A program made the translations under genes and the position numbers. From Perca fluviatilis (lineage: Eukaryota; Chordata; Actinopteri; Perciformes; Percidae), in the NCBI RefSeq assembly GCF_010015445.1, contig NC_053112.1:1349312-1413311 (forward strand): 64,000 nt of DNA, written 5' to 3'. Below, piece after piece: positions 12,201 to 22,743 of this stretch. Position 1 is the stretch's first letter; every line of letters starts with the position of its first letter. The notes beneath the pieces are model-generated. The model had not been told where the DNA came from. It was given only the letters and a program-made list of their open reading frames with translations, and did no database searches.

Positions 12201-12585
12201 TGTCGCAGGCCTTTGGCCACCGGACCAAGGGCCTTCGCCCTCGGATCTTCTTCTCTGCTGTTTGACGTGATGGGTTGGATTCGGTTGCTTCCCTGTGCCT
12301 TGTTCTTCCTCCTCTGGGGCAGGGGTGTCGATGTCCTGCAGACTGTGGTGTGTGTCCTGCTGCTGAACTTCTGGCGACTGACTCGACCTGCTTCTCAGAA
12401 AGTAGCTGTCGATGCGACTTCCCCTGTTGCCCCTTCTTTAGGCATCCTTTCTTGCCCTGATGTATTTTCAGGCCTAGGGTAGAAGTAACCTTTGTCCAGC
12501 CACATATGCAGTTCTGGAGCTTACGTCCTGCTGTAGCTGTCGGAGCCTCAGGTAGGCTGATCATCAATCTCGTAGTCTGTTCCAT
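9222..12585 (-). pseudogene. LINE ORF: zinc finger, reverse transcriptase, REL endonuclease (frameshifted)
   Basis: The protein begins near 12585 (MEQTTRL) with a C-x-C...H...C finger (CICGW, KIHQGKKGC). The reverse transcriptase follows in a 765-residue frame (11519-9222), with the RT core FLDLANAFGSVPH, the motif GIMAGCTISPLAF and the catalytic YMDD. Near the C-terminus are a CCHC knuckle (CPLC, HILVGC) and an endonuclease segment with RPDLVLW and IIELTVPWE, matching the PD-(D/E)xK layout of R2-like elements. At least three frameshifts break one ancestral ORF: at the poly-A run near 12057-12066, near 11680 and near 11605. The RT and endonuclease portion alone is uninterrupted. The element is therefore probably immobile, though the long open frame suggests a fairly recent insertion. 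Confidence 0.9.
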
Positions 12586-12855
12586 TCCTGTGTTCGTACC
12601 GGGTTGTCTGCCGACGAGCCATCTTCGCCGCCTCTCGCTGGCTCAAGGGGTATTTTCTTCTTATGACTTTTCGTAGTACTTTGTGGGTGGGACCCATACA
12701 CCTCTCGTGCTGGATCCCGCCGCCACGGGTAGCTAGCCCATGGCAGCCCCGTTGAGGTCTATTCCCTCATGCCAGCTGTCTTTCCATGCTGTCATAAAGA
12801 CTTTCCCTTGTTGTCAGCTGCCCTTTCACAGCAGTCACTGGTTCACCAGATGATC

Positions 12856-12954
12856 AGGTCTGTTGTGTAGGACTAGATGTTAATATCCCTAAATTATTCA
12901 TACTTGAGGCACCGATGAGACTCCGTGGGATGCTCAATTGAGTGATGGCACCCT
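12856..12954. repeat. 99-bp direct repeat flanking the LINE (5' side)
   Basis: Partner of 9005-9103, with 98 of 99 positions identical by eye. Host-like sequence resumes at once (ACAAACTAATGCAG). The sister unit near 22215 reads CACCTTCTAAAACTAATG, so the CACCCT at the repeat edge may be host-derived. Confidence 0.95.
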
Positions 12955-13508
12955 ACAAACTAATGCAGTCTAATACAACATATTACAGTAAATCAAACTA
13001 ATATCAATGAGGGTAGACTAAATAACAGAAATAAGTCAGAACTATAGTAACTTATCTAAAACATTCTTATTTTACATATTACATGATATCACTTCTATTA
13101 CAATATAAAATACTATATTGCTGCTACAGAGGCAGATGTTTAAAAAAAAACTTTATTTTCAATCTTTATTCATGTAAACTGTGTGGATGAATGAATGAAT
13201 CCAGCCAAACAATTTACATACAACATGAGAGCAAACAGGAAGTAACTCTCTTTATCTTTGATGATATTTTTAACTCCCCAATGTTGAATATTCAATGTCT
13301 GAAAAGACCTAAAGTTAATGTGTAAGTATATATTGTATTTCTTACTATTCTGTTTGTCTTGTTGATGCTAAATATTATTTTTGTTGTACCATTTGATGCA
13401 ACGTTGCAGATATGTGTGCGGTCTCTCTCTTCGTGTCGAATAAACTATACACTAAACTCCTCTGGTTAAAATAAAGCTGAGGCACATTAACGTTTTAACA
13501 CACATAAT
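12955..13508. other. Conserved 3' flank of unit 0 (gene-free)
   Basis: This stretch matches 22215-22743 of the next unit almost base for base, including the two spaced TTTATTTTC and ATGAATGAATCCAGC blocks. No open frame or RNA gene was seen. It serves as the reference for locating insertions in either copy. Confidence 0.7.
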
Positions 13509-14543
13509 CAAGGGCGTAAATCCCAGGGGGGTCAGGACCCCCCCCCCATCTAAGGGTTGTCATCCCTACAAAACTATGCTATGTATTGTAAATAACATAA
13601 AGATGTATACTTAAAATATCTGTGTAAGTAGAAAAACAATACAAACCCCAAAAAATGCTTTTTAAGTTTAGAAACATTTTGAGTTCCCCCTCCTTTGCCT
13701 CACAGTGGTTTGGTCCACTGCCTGCTGTATGTTAGGAATCAGATCTGCACTCGACTCACAGTCACATCGGTAGTGACAGGAATGTAGTAAGTAGGCGGTT
13801 CAAGGATGTTTTATTCACATTAAACATTGGATGACGTTATTCTTTTCTCAATTAGAAATTATGCTGAGTAATTAATGAATTAGTCATGACAAAAAGTTTG
13901 CTATGTTAGTGTAATATAATGTAACGTTACCTAGCTTGTTTAATAGCTTGTTGGATAGAAATGCACCCACCACTACAACTCACATTACCACAGCGATAAG
14001 CCTAATGTTATGTGTGTGAACTGGGTTATTATCATAGCTAGACTGTATATTGAAGATCTACAGTTGTGTTTTGTTCAATATGATGTTAAGTGTCAGATCA
14101 GTAAGTTTGCTGCAGAAAGTGTGGCTCATGTGGCTGTCAGGGTGAACAGATGAGCTTTACCAGTGGCTCACTAATTTACATTATGATCAGCTAATTTAAC
14201 AAGTGTACAAATCATTGTATTTCTTTTATATGGGGACACTTTTTCAAAATAAGTCATTATGTTTTAAGGTATTTTTGTGGCTTGATTGTAAACATGGTTT
14301 TAAAGAACAATATTTTGGTCAATTTAGTCAGCTTTTTCATTGAATCAAGACAAACACTGAAAAGAAGGATAATGGTACAGCCTCCATGCTACACTAATGA
14401 TAGTATTAAGGCTTTCCTCTGTGGACACATGTCCTCTACCAGTATAATTGTGGCTGTATTATTTGTGTCCCCTTCAACAATTGCTCTTCAGAAATGTTCT
14501 GTTTATTGCCCCCCCCTACTGTTAGATCAGATTTATGCCCATG
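13509..14543. mobile_element. hAT-type DNA transposon, 1,035 bp, non-autonomous
   Basis: It is flanked by an exact 8-bp duplication, CACATAAT (13501-13508 and 14544-14551). The termini are inverted: CAAGGGCGTAAATC on the left and CATGGGCATAAATC on the right, read inverted. The sister locus at about 23695 shows the single unoccupied site ACACACATAATAAG. It contains poly-C runs near 13538 and 14510, and no transposase frame was recognised. Confidence 0.88.
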
Positions 14544-14639
14544 CACATAATAAATCGTTAGTTATAGCATGACCATTGCTCCATATCAACCAGACAACAC
14601 CCTGGTATTTCACAATAAGAGTGTACATGAGAGGGTGGA

Positions 14640-14834
14640 AACAAACCACAGAGCTGCAGTAAGAGGAGGAACAACACTGGAAAGAGGACAGATACAACGT
14701 CACACTCCAGAAATGTAACATGAGTGTCAGCCACGCTGCAGTGGAGACAAGTCTCTGTTTCTCTCTGAAAGAAAACTCAAACTGACTTTGTCAGGTCTTT
14801 CTCAACAACACAGCAGAGTCTCTGCCAAACACTG
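14640..14834 (+). promoter_or_regulatory. Unit 1 promoter region and noncoding first exon
   Basis: The block starting CAGAGCTGCAGTAAGAGG is shared with 23800, 40230 and 62755. It ends at a strong splice donor, CACTG followed by GTGAGTACAG (donor at 14835). No ATG-initiated frame of note precedes the donor, so I read it as a 5' untranslated exon whose transcript would splice to the acceptor at 18276. No clear TATA box is visible in this copy. The exon start is not determined. Confidence 0.5.
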
Positions 14835-15453
14835 GTGAGTACAGCTGGTCAGATTTACACTTTCAACAACCAGGATTAACACTAAACTTCAGCTCTACTC
14901 ACAAAGGAAGTTCCACTCTTTTAGTTACTCTTTTAGTTACCTACACATTACTTTCTCCATTTCCTCTGGCTGTTTCACAATAAAAGCTTTCCACCAGAGA
15001 ACCAGTGGAAGGCTTTTAATGTGAAGCAGCTGGAGGAAATACAGTACAGTAAGCAGAGCTTTGTTAGCAGTGCTGTTCTTTAATAAAAACTGGTCTACAC
15101 AACAGGATGTGGACATATCCTGTGCTGTTTTATCAGAGTAGCGCTTCAGCTTGTCCGGCCAACTTTAATGGGCTTGTTGCAAGTTAAAACACTTCTGTCA
15201 GGGCTGGCCGAGTGCTGAGGCAGGAAAAGGATTCTGGACCCAAAGTGCACGACACGATAGGGCAGATGCAGGTGTTGAATTCATTATAACAGAAAACAAT
15301 GCAGGCTTACGTGAGTCTTTAACAATCCAAATAAGGTAAAATTTCCAAAAGTAGTAACTGGACTCCACTATGGCATCAAAAGGTCCAAACCAAAGGGACA
15401 AGTAGAAAACAGGAACAAGCAGGTACACTCGACAACAATGATGATATGACAAG

Positions 15454-17207
15454 TAGAGTTTAGATTCTCTGCCCGAGCCCGAGCCTGGCCCGACTTTTGG
15501 GCTGGGCCGGGCCGTTATTTTCCACCACTATCCTCGGGCCGGTCCCTTGATCAAGAATTTGTGTTTTTTTTTAATTTCATTTTTTTCAATCATTACGTTA
15601 TTAGCCTAATTGGGTGGGGAGCATACCTGTCAAGTATCCCGTTTTGGCCGGGAAAGTCCCGTAAATCTCCCGTATTTTAACCTGCGTTATTAAAAAATAA
15701 TACCCCGGGTCCGAGCGGAGTAAAAAAAAAAAAAACATTCCCAATCTGAGCTCTGTCACTAGCCTCGCGATAACTGCCACCTGCAGTAGCCTACTACAGG
15801 TACTGTAGGTGGCAGTTGTCGCGAGTTTAGTGTGTGAGGTCAGATGATGAGAGACGGATGATGGACGCTTCGACAGAGACGGTGCGCTGCCAAAACTTAT
15901 GAAGGCTTTACTATGCATTCCCCATAGCAATGCAAGTTGAGAAAGGGTGTTTAGCATGGTACGAAAGATTGTTATAGAGAATAGGATGACGTTAGACAAC
16001 AGAACTGTTTGCGCTCTACTCTCATGTAAACCACTCTGTAAACCACTCTGGCCCAGCCCACAAATACACAAATACACACCAAGAATGCAAAGTCTGCAAC
16101 AAATTTATACAATAACTCACTAAAAGAGTAAAGAAAAGTTATGTGAAATGAAAAGAAAAACTGTAAAAGAAAAGCAATATGAAATGAAAAGAATGTGTGG
16201 AATGAAAATAAAATGTAAAGACAAGCAATGTTTTAAATTGTAAATGTTTTCAGCATTCTGCATCAAGTGGTGATTTTAGCTTTCTTGTACACCTGTCTTA
16301 AAATGTAAGGGATACTGGAGCTTGGTTGGGGTGGTGGGACTGCTTGCGGTGGGCGCCGGAAAAATTTCCCTTATTTTCAAATCCAAAACTTGACAGGTAT
16401 GGTGGGGAGAAAGCTATGTAACAAATGTGCCCAAAAAGTTACACAAGTTGGACTAGTAAAACATGTTACAAAATGCAACATGTGTCATGCGCGGAGTCTC
16501 CTCCTCTCACATGCATCACCGGGGCTGCTGGGCTGTATTGTTTAGCTTAAGTGCAACATGGGGCTTGAGGATGTAAAGAAAAAAAGAAAAACAGGAGAAT
16601 TACCTTTGAGAAAGTTTGGAGAAAAGTCGGAGGTATGGAACCATTTTAAGCAAGTCGTAGGCAGTGACAACATATGTGTCGGCTTTGTCGAGTGCATTAA
16701 GTGCGGCACGCTGTTCGCCTATGACAGCAAATAAAACAGGGACTTCGACGATGAACAGACACATGAAGCAGGCTCGCCATGGCAGAAAAGATGATAGTCA
16801 GCCTTCAATGTCCTCTTTTGTTACTTCTCCAAGCATAGGCTACCTCTGAGGGCAAGGCAAGCCCTCACAGAGAAATGCGTTGATTTTTTTTCTTTTTTTA
16901 CGTTTCTTCATTCAGATCCATTTGCGATCCGTTCCATTCTGAATAAACAAACAGTTTACATGCTTCGTCCTTGTTGCATTATTCATTAAGATCATTTTGA
17001 ACAGATTTCTGCAGTTCAAACAACTCTGAATTGTAGTTGAGAGCATCAGTTATGACGGCCAACGTATTAAAAAAGTGTTGGGTTTAAATCGGGCTCAGGC
17101 TCATAATTCCAGTTAATGTGTCGGGCCGGGCCGGGCCGGGCTCGGACACAACGTGCACGGGCTCGGCTTGGGTCGGGCTTGATTTTTTGGGCCCGATCTA
17201 AGCTCTA
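15454..17207 (+). mobile_element. hAT transposon remnant with BED zinc-finger fragment (copy 1)
   Basis: The 8-bp duplication ATGACAAG flanks it (15446-15453 and 17208-17215). The termini are TAGAGTTTAGATTCTCTG and the inverted TAGAGCTTAGATCGGGCC. Subterminal sequence is rich in GGGCCGGGCC. From 16557 a frame encodes a BED-type finger as in hAT transposases: KFG.KSEVW.HFKQVV, then CVGFVECIKCG and MNRHMKQA. A frameshift breaks it near 16707-16730 and there is no catalytic core. A shorter relative lies at 31532-32511. Confidence 0.88.
15622..16401. mobile_element. Nested hAT-type MITE, 780 bp
   Basis: The inverted termini are CATACCTGTCAAGT on both sides, flanked by the exact 8-bp duplication GTGGGGAG (15614-15621 and 16402-16409). 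The related hAT at 31690-31710 reads TGGGTGGGGAGAAAGC with no insertion. An open frame on the minus strand spans the element but resembles nothing and is rejected as coding. Confidence 0.9.
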
Positions 17208-18278
17208 ATGACAAGGACTGAACAGAACAGAGGAAATTAAACACAGGGGCAAATGAGCAGGGAGGGGGTCAAAATGGTGAAACATATTAGGGACAAATCA
17301 GACTCAAAGAGGAAACAAAGCTAAACCAAGACACATGAAACCAAAGACTACAAAATAATACAGGAAGTAAACCAAGCCAAACATACATTCATAAAGATGA
17401 GTTCAGGAAAAACAGAACAGATAACAAGGAAACAGGAATCAATCGAAACTCAGAGAAAGAGTTAACAAAATAAAACAGGAAATATATCAGAAACCCACAA
17501 CCCTAACAACTTCACCATCATATGATTTACTTAAGATAACAGTCATCACACTTGTTTCTTTTTACACAAACAATTATGCGATCAATGGTCTCTGTCACTA
17601 AAAGATATTGTTTTTGTAGAGATTTTTTACATTTCTGAGGAACTTGGGATGCCTAAAAACTTCTGAAAATTGCAACACATGTCAGAAATGGCAAAAATTG
17701 CAAAGTTCTGCAGGGATTGAGGTCGGGCTTGGCCAGCGGGATACATAGCGCTCCTAAACACACACCAGGGGTTGGGATGAGGCAATTTCCATGTTTCAAC
17801 ATAACACAGGAAGCTGTTGTAAATTGACTTTACGCTGTCCAATCTGCCCTAAATTTCTGAAGACATCTATATGCCTATATTAAGTCATAATCATAGCGCC
17901 ACTTACTGACAACAGGAAGTCAGTTGTATGTGACACAGATCATCCGATTTACATGAAATTTACATGGTGTTATCTACACATGGTATACAGCAACATGACG
18001 TTTCATTAGAGTATGTTCTCTATTGCCACATTGTGGCCACAGGAAGAGGTACAAAATGTACAATATGTATTTTTCAATGACACACACTGTCTGCAAAATA
18101 ATGTCTAACTCATGTGCACAGTGTCTGATTATCCCGGAAATGCACAGCCATGTTGACCAGGGTTCCATCAGTTTCCCCGATGCTAATGGGCGAGGACCCA
18201 TTCACCACTGCTTGCTGCTTTAATTAAAACTGTAATTTCAATAAAATGTTTTTCTTTTCTTTCACACTATGTGTAGAT

Positions 18279-19394
18279 ATGGCTGCTGCAAACTATCTGC
18301 AATCTGAAGATCAGTTTCTGTGCTCCATCTGTCTGGATGTGTTCACTGATCCTGTCACCATACCATGTGGTCACAACTTCTGCAAAAACTGCATCACTGA
18401 ACACTGGGATACTAGTAGCAGGTGCCTTTGTCCCATGTGTAAGGAGGGTTTTATCACAAGACCTGATTTGAGGGTCAACACTTTGTTCTCTGAGATGGTT
18501 GCTCAGTTCAGACGGTCAGCTCAACAGAAAGCCAGCAGCAGCAGCTCAAAGCAACAAGTGTTTAAACCAGGAAAAGTTCCCTGTGACGTCTGCACTGGAA
18601 CCAAACTGAAGGCCCTGAAGTCGTGCCTGGTGTGTATGGTCTCCTACTGTGTGACTCACTTGGAGCCTCATCTGACAATGTCAGGCCTGAAAAGACATCA
18701 GCTGATCGACCCTGTGGAGAACCTGGAAGGTAGAATGTGTACGAAGCATGATAAACCTCTGGAGCTGTTCTGTAAGACCGACCAGACATGTGTCTGCATG
18801 CTCTGTACTGTTTTAGAGCACAAGATGCACGATGTTGTTCCTCTGAAAGAAGGATATGAAGAAAAGACGGTAGAGCTGGGGAAGATAGGAGCTGAAATTG
18901 AGCAGATGATCCAGAAGAGACGACTGAAGATTCAGGAGGTCAAACACTCAGTTGACGTCAGTGAGAAAGATGCAGACAGAGAGATAGTAAAAGGTGTTCA
19001 GGTCTTCACTTCTCTGAAGGAGTTTGTTGAGAGAGGCCTGAATGAGCTCATCAACACTATCACAGAGAAGCAGAAAACAACAGAAAAACAGGCCGAGGCT
19101 TTCATCAAAGAGCTGGAACAGGAAATCTCTGAGCTGATGAAGAGAAGCACTGAGGTGGAGCAGGTGTTACGCTCTGAAGACCACCTCCATCTTCTCCAGA
19201 GTGTCCAGTCCCTAAACATCCAACAACCTCCACTCACCAAAGACTGGACAGAGGTCAGCGTCCGTCCATCATCATATGAGGGGACTGTGGTGAAAGCTGT
19301 GGATCAGCTAGAGAAGACAGTCAGTAAAGAGATGAAGAAGTATCTCGAAGCCGAGCTAACGAGGGTCCTGATACAGCGCATCCTAAACAAGTGA
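18279..19394 (+). CDS. Bloodthirsty-like TRIM protein, RING/B-box/coiled coil, truncated (unit 1)
   Basis: A 371-residue frame starts at the ATG at 18279, two bases after a good acceptor (pyrimidine tract then GTGTAG, 18276). An earlier in-frame ATG at 18246 lies inside that tract and is rejected. The RING is C3HC4: C15, C18, C30, H32, C35, C38, C51, C54. B-box1 uses C102, C105, C116, C119, C124, H127. B-box2 uses C154, H157, C165, D168, C173, C176, H181, H184. A coiled coil spans roughly 185-300. Family knowledge: such proteins are E3 ubiquitin ligases of innate immunity, usually about 550 residues with a C-terminal PRY/SPRY. Here the frame leaves the family after EAELTRV because of deletions in PRY. 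It is either a pseudogene or an SPRY-less TRIM product. Confidence 0.85.
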   Translation: MAAANYLQSEDQFLCSICLDVFTDPVTIPCGHNFCKNCITEHWDTSSRCLCPMCKEGFITRPDLRVNTLFSEMVAQFRRSAQQKASSSSSKQQVFKPGKVPCDVCTGTKLKALKSCLVCMVSYCVTHLEPHLTMSGLKRHQLIDPVENLEGRMCTKHDKPLELFCKTDQTCVCMLCTVLEHKMHDVVPLKEGYEEKTVELGKIGAEIEQMIQKRRLKIQEVKHSVDVSEKDADREIVKGVQVFTSLKEFVERGLNELINTITEKQKTTEKQAEAFIKELEQEISELMKRSTEVEQVLRSEDHLHLLQSVQSLNIQQPPLTKDWTEVSVRPSSYEGTVVKAVDQLEKTVSKEMKKYLEAELTRVLIQRILNK

Positions 19395-19877
19395 ATCTTG
19401 GTGAAGTGAGGAAGAACCTCCCAGACAACCCAGAGAGATTTTGTAATTGTGTTAGTGTTTTAGGAAAACAGAGTTCTCTTCAGGCAGATTTTGCTTTGAG
19501 GTTCAAGTTAAAGGAAAGACTAAATGGGACTTAGGAGTGGCCAGAGAGTCGATTGACAGGAAAGAGAACATCCCATTGAGTTCTGAGGATGGGTACTGGA
19601 CGATATGGTTTGGAAAGTATGGTATGGAAAGGAGTACAAAGCTCTAGCAGGCCCTCCAGTGTGTCTCTCTTTGAAGTCTCAGCCTCAAAAGCTGGGGTTG
19701 TTTGTGGATTATGAGGAGGGTCTGGTCTCCTTTTATGACGTAGATGCTGCAGCTCTTATCTACTACTTTACTGGCTGCTCCTTCACTGAGAAACTCTTCC
19801 CATACTTCGGTCCCTGTAATAATGATGGTGGTAAAAACTCTGCCCCTCTGGTCATCTCTCCTGTCAGACTAAACTAA
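19395..19877 (+). pseudogene. Out-of-frame PRY/SPRY (B30.2) remnant of unit 1
   Basis: Compared with units 2 and 3, about 30 bp encoding the start of PRY and about 23 bp of the ILSDDGK region are missing near 19355-19385, so the remaining B30.2 is out of frame with the TRIM. Further indels occur near 19470 (the FSSGRF region) and near 19610. The last portion (19605-19877) is open and retains LFVDYEEGLVSFYDV and the family C-terminus ISPVRLN. A polyadenylation signal AATAAA follows at 19912-19917. Confidence 0.85.
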
Positions 19878-19911
19878 TCACTGATCTCATTTCAGGTGTT
19901 GATTTATTTTC

Positions 19912-19917
19912 AATAAA
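19912..19917 (+). terminator. Polyadenylation signal AATAAA, unit 1
   Basis: AATAAA sits 35 bp after the unit 1 SPRY stop. The aligned positions of units 2 and 3 read TATCAAGG and CATCAAGG, so the signal is absent there. Those transcripts would need another site downstream. Confidence 0.5.
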
Positions 19918-20570
19918 GGGAACAAATGTACACATTCATATATTTTACATCTTATTTTCTACAGAATCTCTTTCCTATGGTAATTGATTTACACTTTATT
20001 CCATTTATTATCATATGGTTAAATTTGCAACAAATCTTTGCAAATTAAATCAAACTTCATCTTGACATATTTGGTGTCTTTAAAAACTCACTTATAATAA
20101 ATGTCTGTGCGTTTAACAGAGGTTTAAATAGATATCGTCCATATAAAGTGTGTCATGATGCATCAAATTAATTTGTTGATTATTTAATAAGATACACGTT
20201 TATTTGTATTTGATGTGCAGCCACAGAAAACATATTGCTGAATATTTCATTGTGTCATGAAGCTTCATTTAAGAGTAAGGCCTATTACATCCCATAGTGT
20301 CTACAGAACACAGTATGTGTCGTTATACCTGGTATAAACAGTTAATGGTGAAAAGTGTTTTGGACAATTACTGGTCACTTTGGCCATTTCTTATTTGTTC
20401 AATGAATTCTGTAAGATGGTTTATGAGTCAAAGAAATCTGCAAATATGTAATTGTAGAATAAAAACTGTAAAATAAAGTAGTTGTTGAACACAAGGCCTG
20501 AGTAAGCAGTGACTTGAGCACTGGAGGAAATGTACAGTAAGCAGAGCTTTGTTAGCTTTGTTTTTGCTGT
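19918..20570. other. Conserved 3' flank of unit 1
   Basis: AT-rich noncoding sequence shared with 29200-29640/31346-31520 and with 51395-51440/54600-54690/55340-55800. Shared landmarks are CATATATTTTACATCTTATT, GATGTGCAGCCACAG and GTGAAAAGTGTTTTGGA. No RNA gene was seen. Confidence 0.6.
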
Positions 20571-20575
20571 TCTTT

Positions 20576-20770
20576 AAAGGTCCCATGGCATGAAAATTTC
20601 ACTTTGAGGTTTTTTAACATTAATATGAGTTCCCCCAGCCTGCCTATGGTCCCCCAGTGGCTAGAAATGGTGATAGGTGTAAACCGAGCCCTGGGTATCC
20701 TGCTCTGCCTTTGAGAAAATGAAAGCTCAGATGGGCCAATCTGGAATCTTGCTCCTTATGACCTCATCAA
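20576..20770. mobile_element. TTAA-targeting MITE, left end only
   Basis: The host sequence GCTGTTCTTTAATAAAAAC is interrupted after CTTTAA by AGGTCCCATGGCATGAAAAT, the recognisable start of a common teleost TTAA-targeting MITE. No matching right end was found before LINE-derived sequence begins, so the copy is truncated. Confidence 0.55.
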
Positions 20771-20849
20771 GTCACAACTCATGTTCCAAACTGCTCCAAC
20801 ATTGCCAATAGTGGGAGACATGGGATGGGAATCATGTGAGGCTCGTTGG

Positions 20850-21480
20850 AAGATATGTATGGCCCAGTTATGGAATCGTTTATTAGATATGGATGCAAGT
20901 ACAGTTGGTTGACGAGGAAAATATTTCTCTGGGATAAACACATTCTTGGTTCTTGGTCTGAAGATACTGTATATGCAAATTGTTGTGTAACTATTGGTTT
21001 AGTGAGTTTTTTCATAATAATGAAAAGATGAATATTGGTTTGTATAAAGAATCTGTTTGCTAAAGACAAAAAACAGTGGGCTGACAATATATGGGCTAAA
21101 CCAAAATTGTGTATTTTGTGATGATAAAACTGGAATATGGCACAGAGAATGATGTATATAATTTGTCAAAAAGGCAAAGATCTCTATGTGCTCAAGTGAG
21201 ATCTGGGGTTTTACCTTTAACTGTTGAAACAGGATGATATGTTAGTTTAGAAGAGGAAAAACGGATCTGTCCCATGTGTTGTTTGAATGATATAGAAAAT
21301 GAGTTCCATTTCTTTTTTCTACTGTCCATTTTATTATGAACAGTGTGACATTTTGTTTCGTATGATAAAAGAAGTGATTGATATAGGTAAATATGGATGA
21401 TGCTCAAAGACTGAGATGACTGTTCACATGAGAAACATATAAAGTAGCCAGTAATCTTGAGAAAGCCTGGTAGAAGAAAA
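20850..21480 (+). pseudogene. LINE (L1/Tx1-like) C-terminal remnant
   Basis: With stops and frameshifts, the plus strand encodes blocks typical of the end of a LINE ORF2: KIFLWDKHILGSW, RSGVLPLTVETG, then a zinc-knuckle-like ICPMCC...ENEFHFFFYCPFYY. The Cys/His spacing and the FHF..YC block are characteristic of L1-type C-termini in fish (family knowledge). It is 5'-truncated and decayed. Confidence 0.6.
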
Positions 21481-21527
21481 AAGCTCTTTATCGAGATGAT
21501 CTGTAGATGAGGATTTGTTGTTTGTAT

Positions 21528-21530
<3 letters not shown>

Positions 21531-21567
<37 letters not shown>
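21531..21567. repeat. (TG)n microsatellite
   Basis: Uninterrupted TG dinucleotides for about 36 bp, within LINE-derived sequence. Open frames over it are repeat artefacts. Confidence 0.95.
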
Positions 21568-21570
<3 letters not shown>

Positions 21571-21714
21571 ATATATTTTTATTCATGTATTTCTCCAAAT
21601 TATTTGTATATGCAACCGGAAGATGTTTGTTAAATAAGTTTGTGGTGTCTTGTAATAATGTGGGATGGGTCAAAAGGTTTGCCATGACACAGAAATAAAA
21701 TATAACTAACTATA

Positions 21715-22743
21715 GTTGTTCTGTGATGGTGACATCTGATAACAATAACTTTAGTTTTCTATGTTGTAAGTTGACATTACTGTTTAAAGCCACATTTCAA
21801 TACTGACCACCAATGTTGCTGACAACAATAATTGATTAGTGCAGGGTATTAATTTAAACTCTGAACATTTCTTGAGAGCTGACAGCCTTCCAATGGAAAA
21901 AGGAGGACACACTGTCGGTCATGTACAGAATAATCACTCATGATGGACGAGGACATAACCAACAACCTCGCATATGTTTTCCTTCAGGAGGAGACACCAT
22001 CTCCCCCATCTTCACCAGTTTATGAAGAGAAAATCAACTTGTTTTAACAACTTTCTGGAAGTCTCATTTTCTTGATTCTCGTCTTGTTTTAACACAGAAG
22101 TTAATTTCTGAAAAATCACTGAAACAAAGAAATCTGGTGAACTGGTAGAAGTAGAATTAACTCACATGTTGGGTTCCTCTTTTGAGAAATAAACTCAGTT
22201 GCCAGTTTATCAGGTACACCTTCTAAAACTAATGACGTCTAATACAACATACCACAGTAAATCAAACTAATATCAATCAGGGTAGACTAAATAACAGAAA
22301 TAGGTCAGAACTATAGTAACTTATCTAAAACATTGTCATTTTACACATTACATGATATCACTTCTATTACAATTTAAAATACTACATTGCTGAAAAACCT
22401 TTATTTTCTATCTTTATTCATGCAAACTGTGTGGATGAATGAAAGAATCCAGCAAAACACTTTACATACAACATTAGAGCAAACAGGAAGTAAGTGTCTT
22501 TATCTTTGATGATATTTTTAACTCCCCAATGTTGAATATTCAATGTGTGAAAAGACCTATAGTTAATGTGTAAGTATATATTTTATTTCTTGATATTCTG
22601 ATTGTCTTGTTGATGATACATATTATATTTGTTGTACGATTTGATGCAACGTTGCAGATATGTGTGACGTCTCTCTCTTTGTGTCCAATAAACTATAAAC
22701 TAAATTATTCTGGTTAATATAAAGCTGAGGCACATTAACGTTT
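21715..22743. other. Conserved inter-unit flank (unit 1 to unit 2), unoccupied copy
   Basis: This stretch matches 7640-9005 plus 12955-13490 of the preceding flank but lacks the MITE (7807-8490) and the LINE (9005-12954). It is therefore the empty-site reference for both. No gene was seen. Confidence 0.75.

Larger units (their letters stand above)
9005..12954 (-). mobile_element. Non-LTR retrotransposon with restriction-like endonuclease
   Basis: This near full-length LINE is inserted in reverse orientation in the unit-0 3' flank, between GCCAGTTTATTAGGT and ACAAACTAATGCAG. The sister flank near 22205 lacks it. A 99-bp direct repeat brackets the element at 9005-9103 and 12856-12954. The coding region runs 12585 down to 9222 but is frameshifted. 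Domain order (N-terminal zinc finger, RT, CCHC, restriction-like endonuclease) places it in the R2/R4/HERO-type group. I cannot fix the clade by eye. Confidence 0.9.
15196..17508 (-). mobile_element. Solo LTR (about 551 bp) split by nested hAT elements
   Basis: The outer ends are TGTCAGGGCTGGCC and AACCCTAACA (TG...CA), flanked by the 5-bp duplication ACTTC (15191-15195 and 17509-17513). After removing the 1,754-bp hAT and its 8-bp duplication, about 551 bp remain. That size, with TG...CA ends and a 5-bp TSD, fits a solo LTR of a Gypsy-like element. Orientation is inferred from the T-rich strand and is uncertain. No internal retroelement coding region is present. Confidence 0.65.

Noticed and set aside
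14755..14800. Possible interferon-stimulated response element (CTGAAAGAAAACTC)
   Set aside because: The spacing does not match GAAANNGAAACT, and it lies inside the proposed exon; too weak to list.
15601..16077. 158-codon minus-strand frame
   Set aside because: It is produced by the nested hAT MITE; no recognisable residues or splice context.
18998..19240. Minus-strand frames opposite the TRIM coiled coil, repeated at 28256-28498
   Set aside because: Mirror frames of conserved coding sequence on the other strand.
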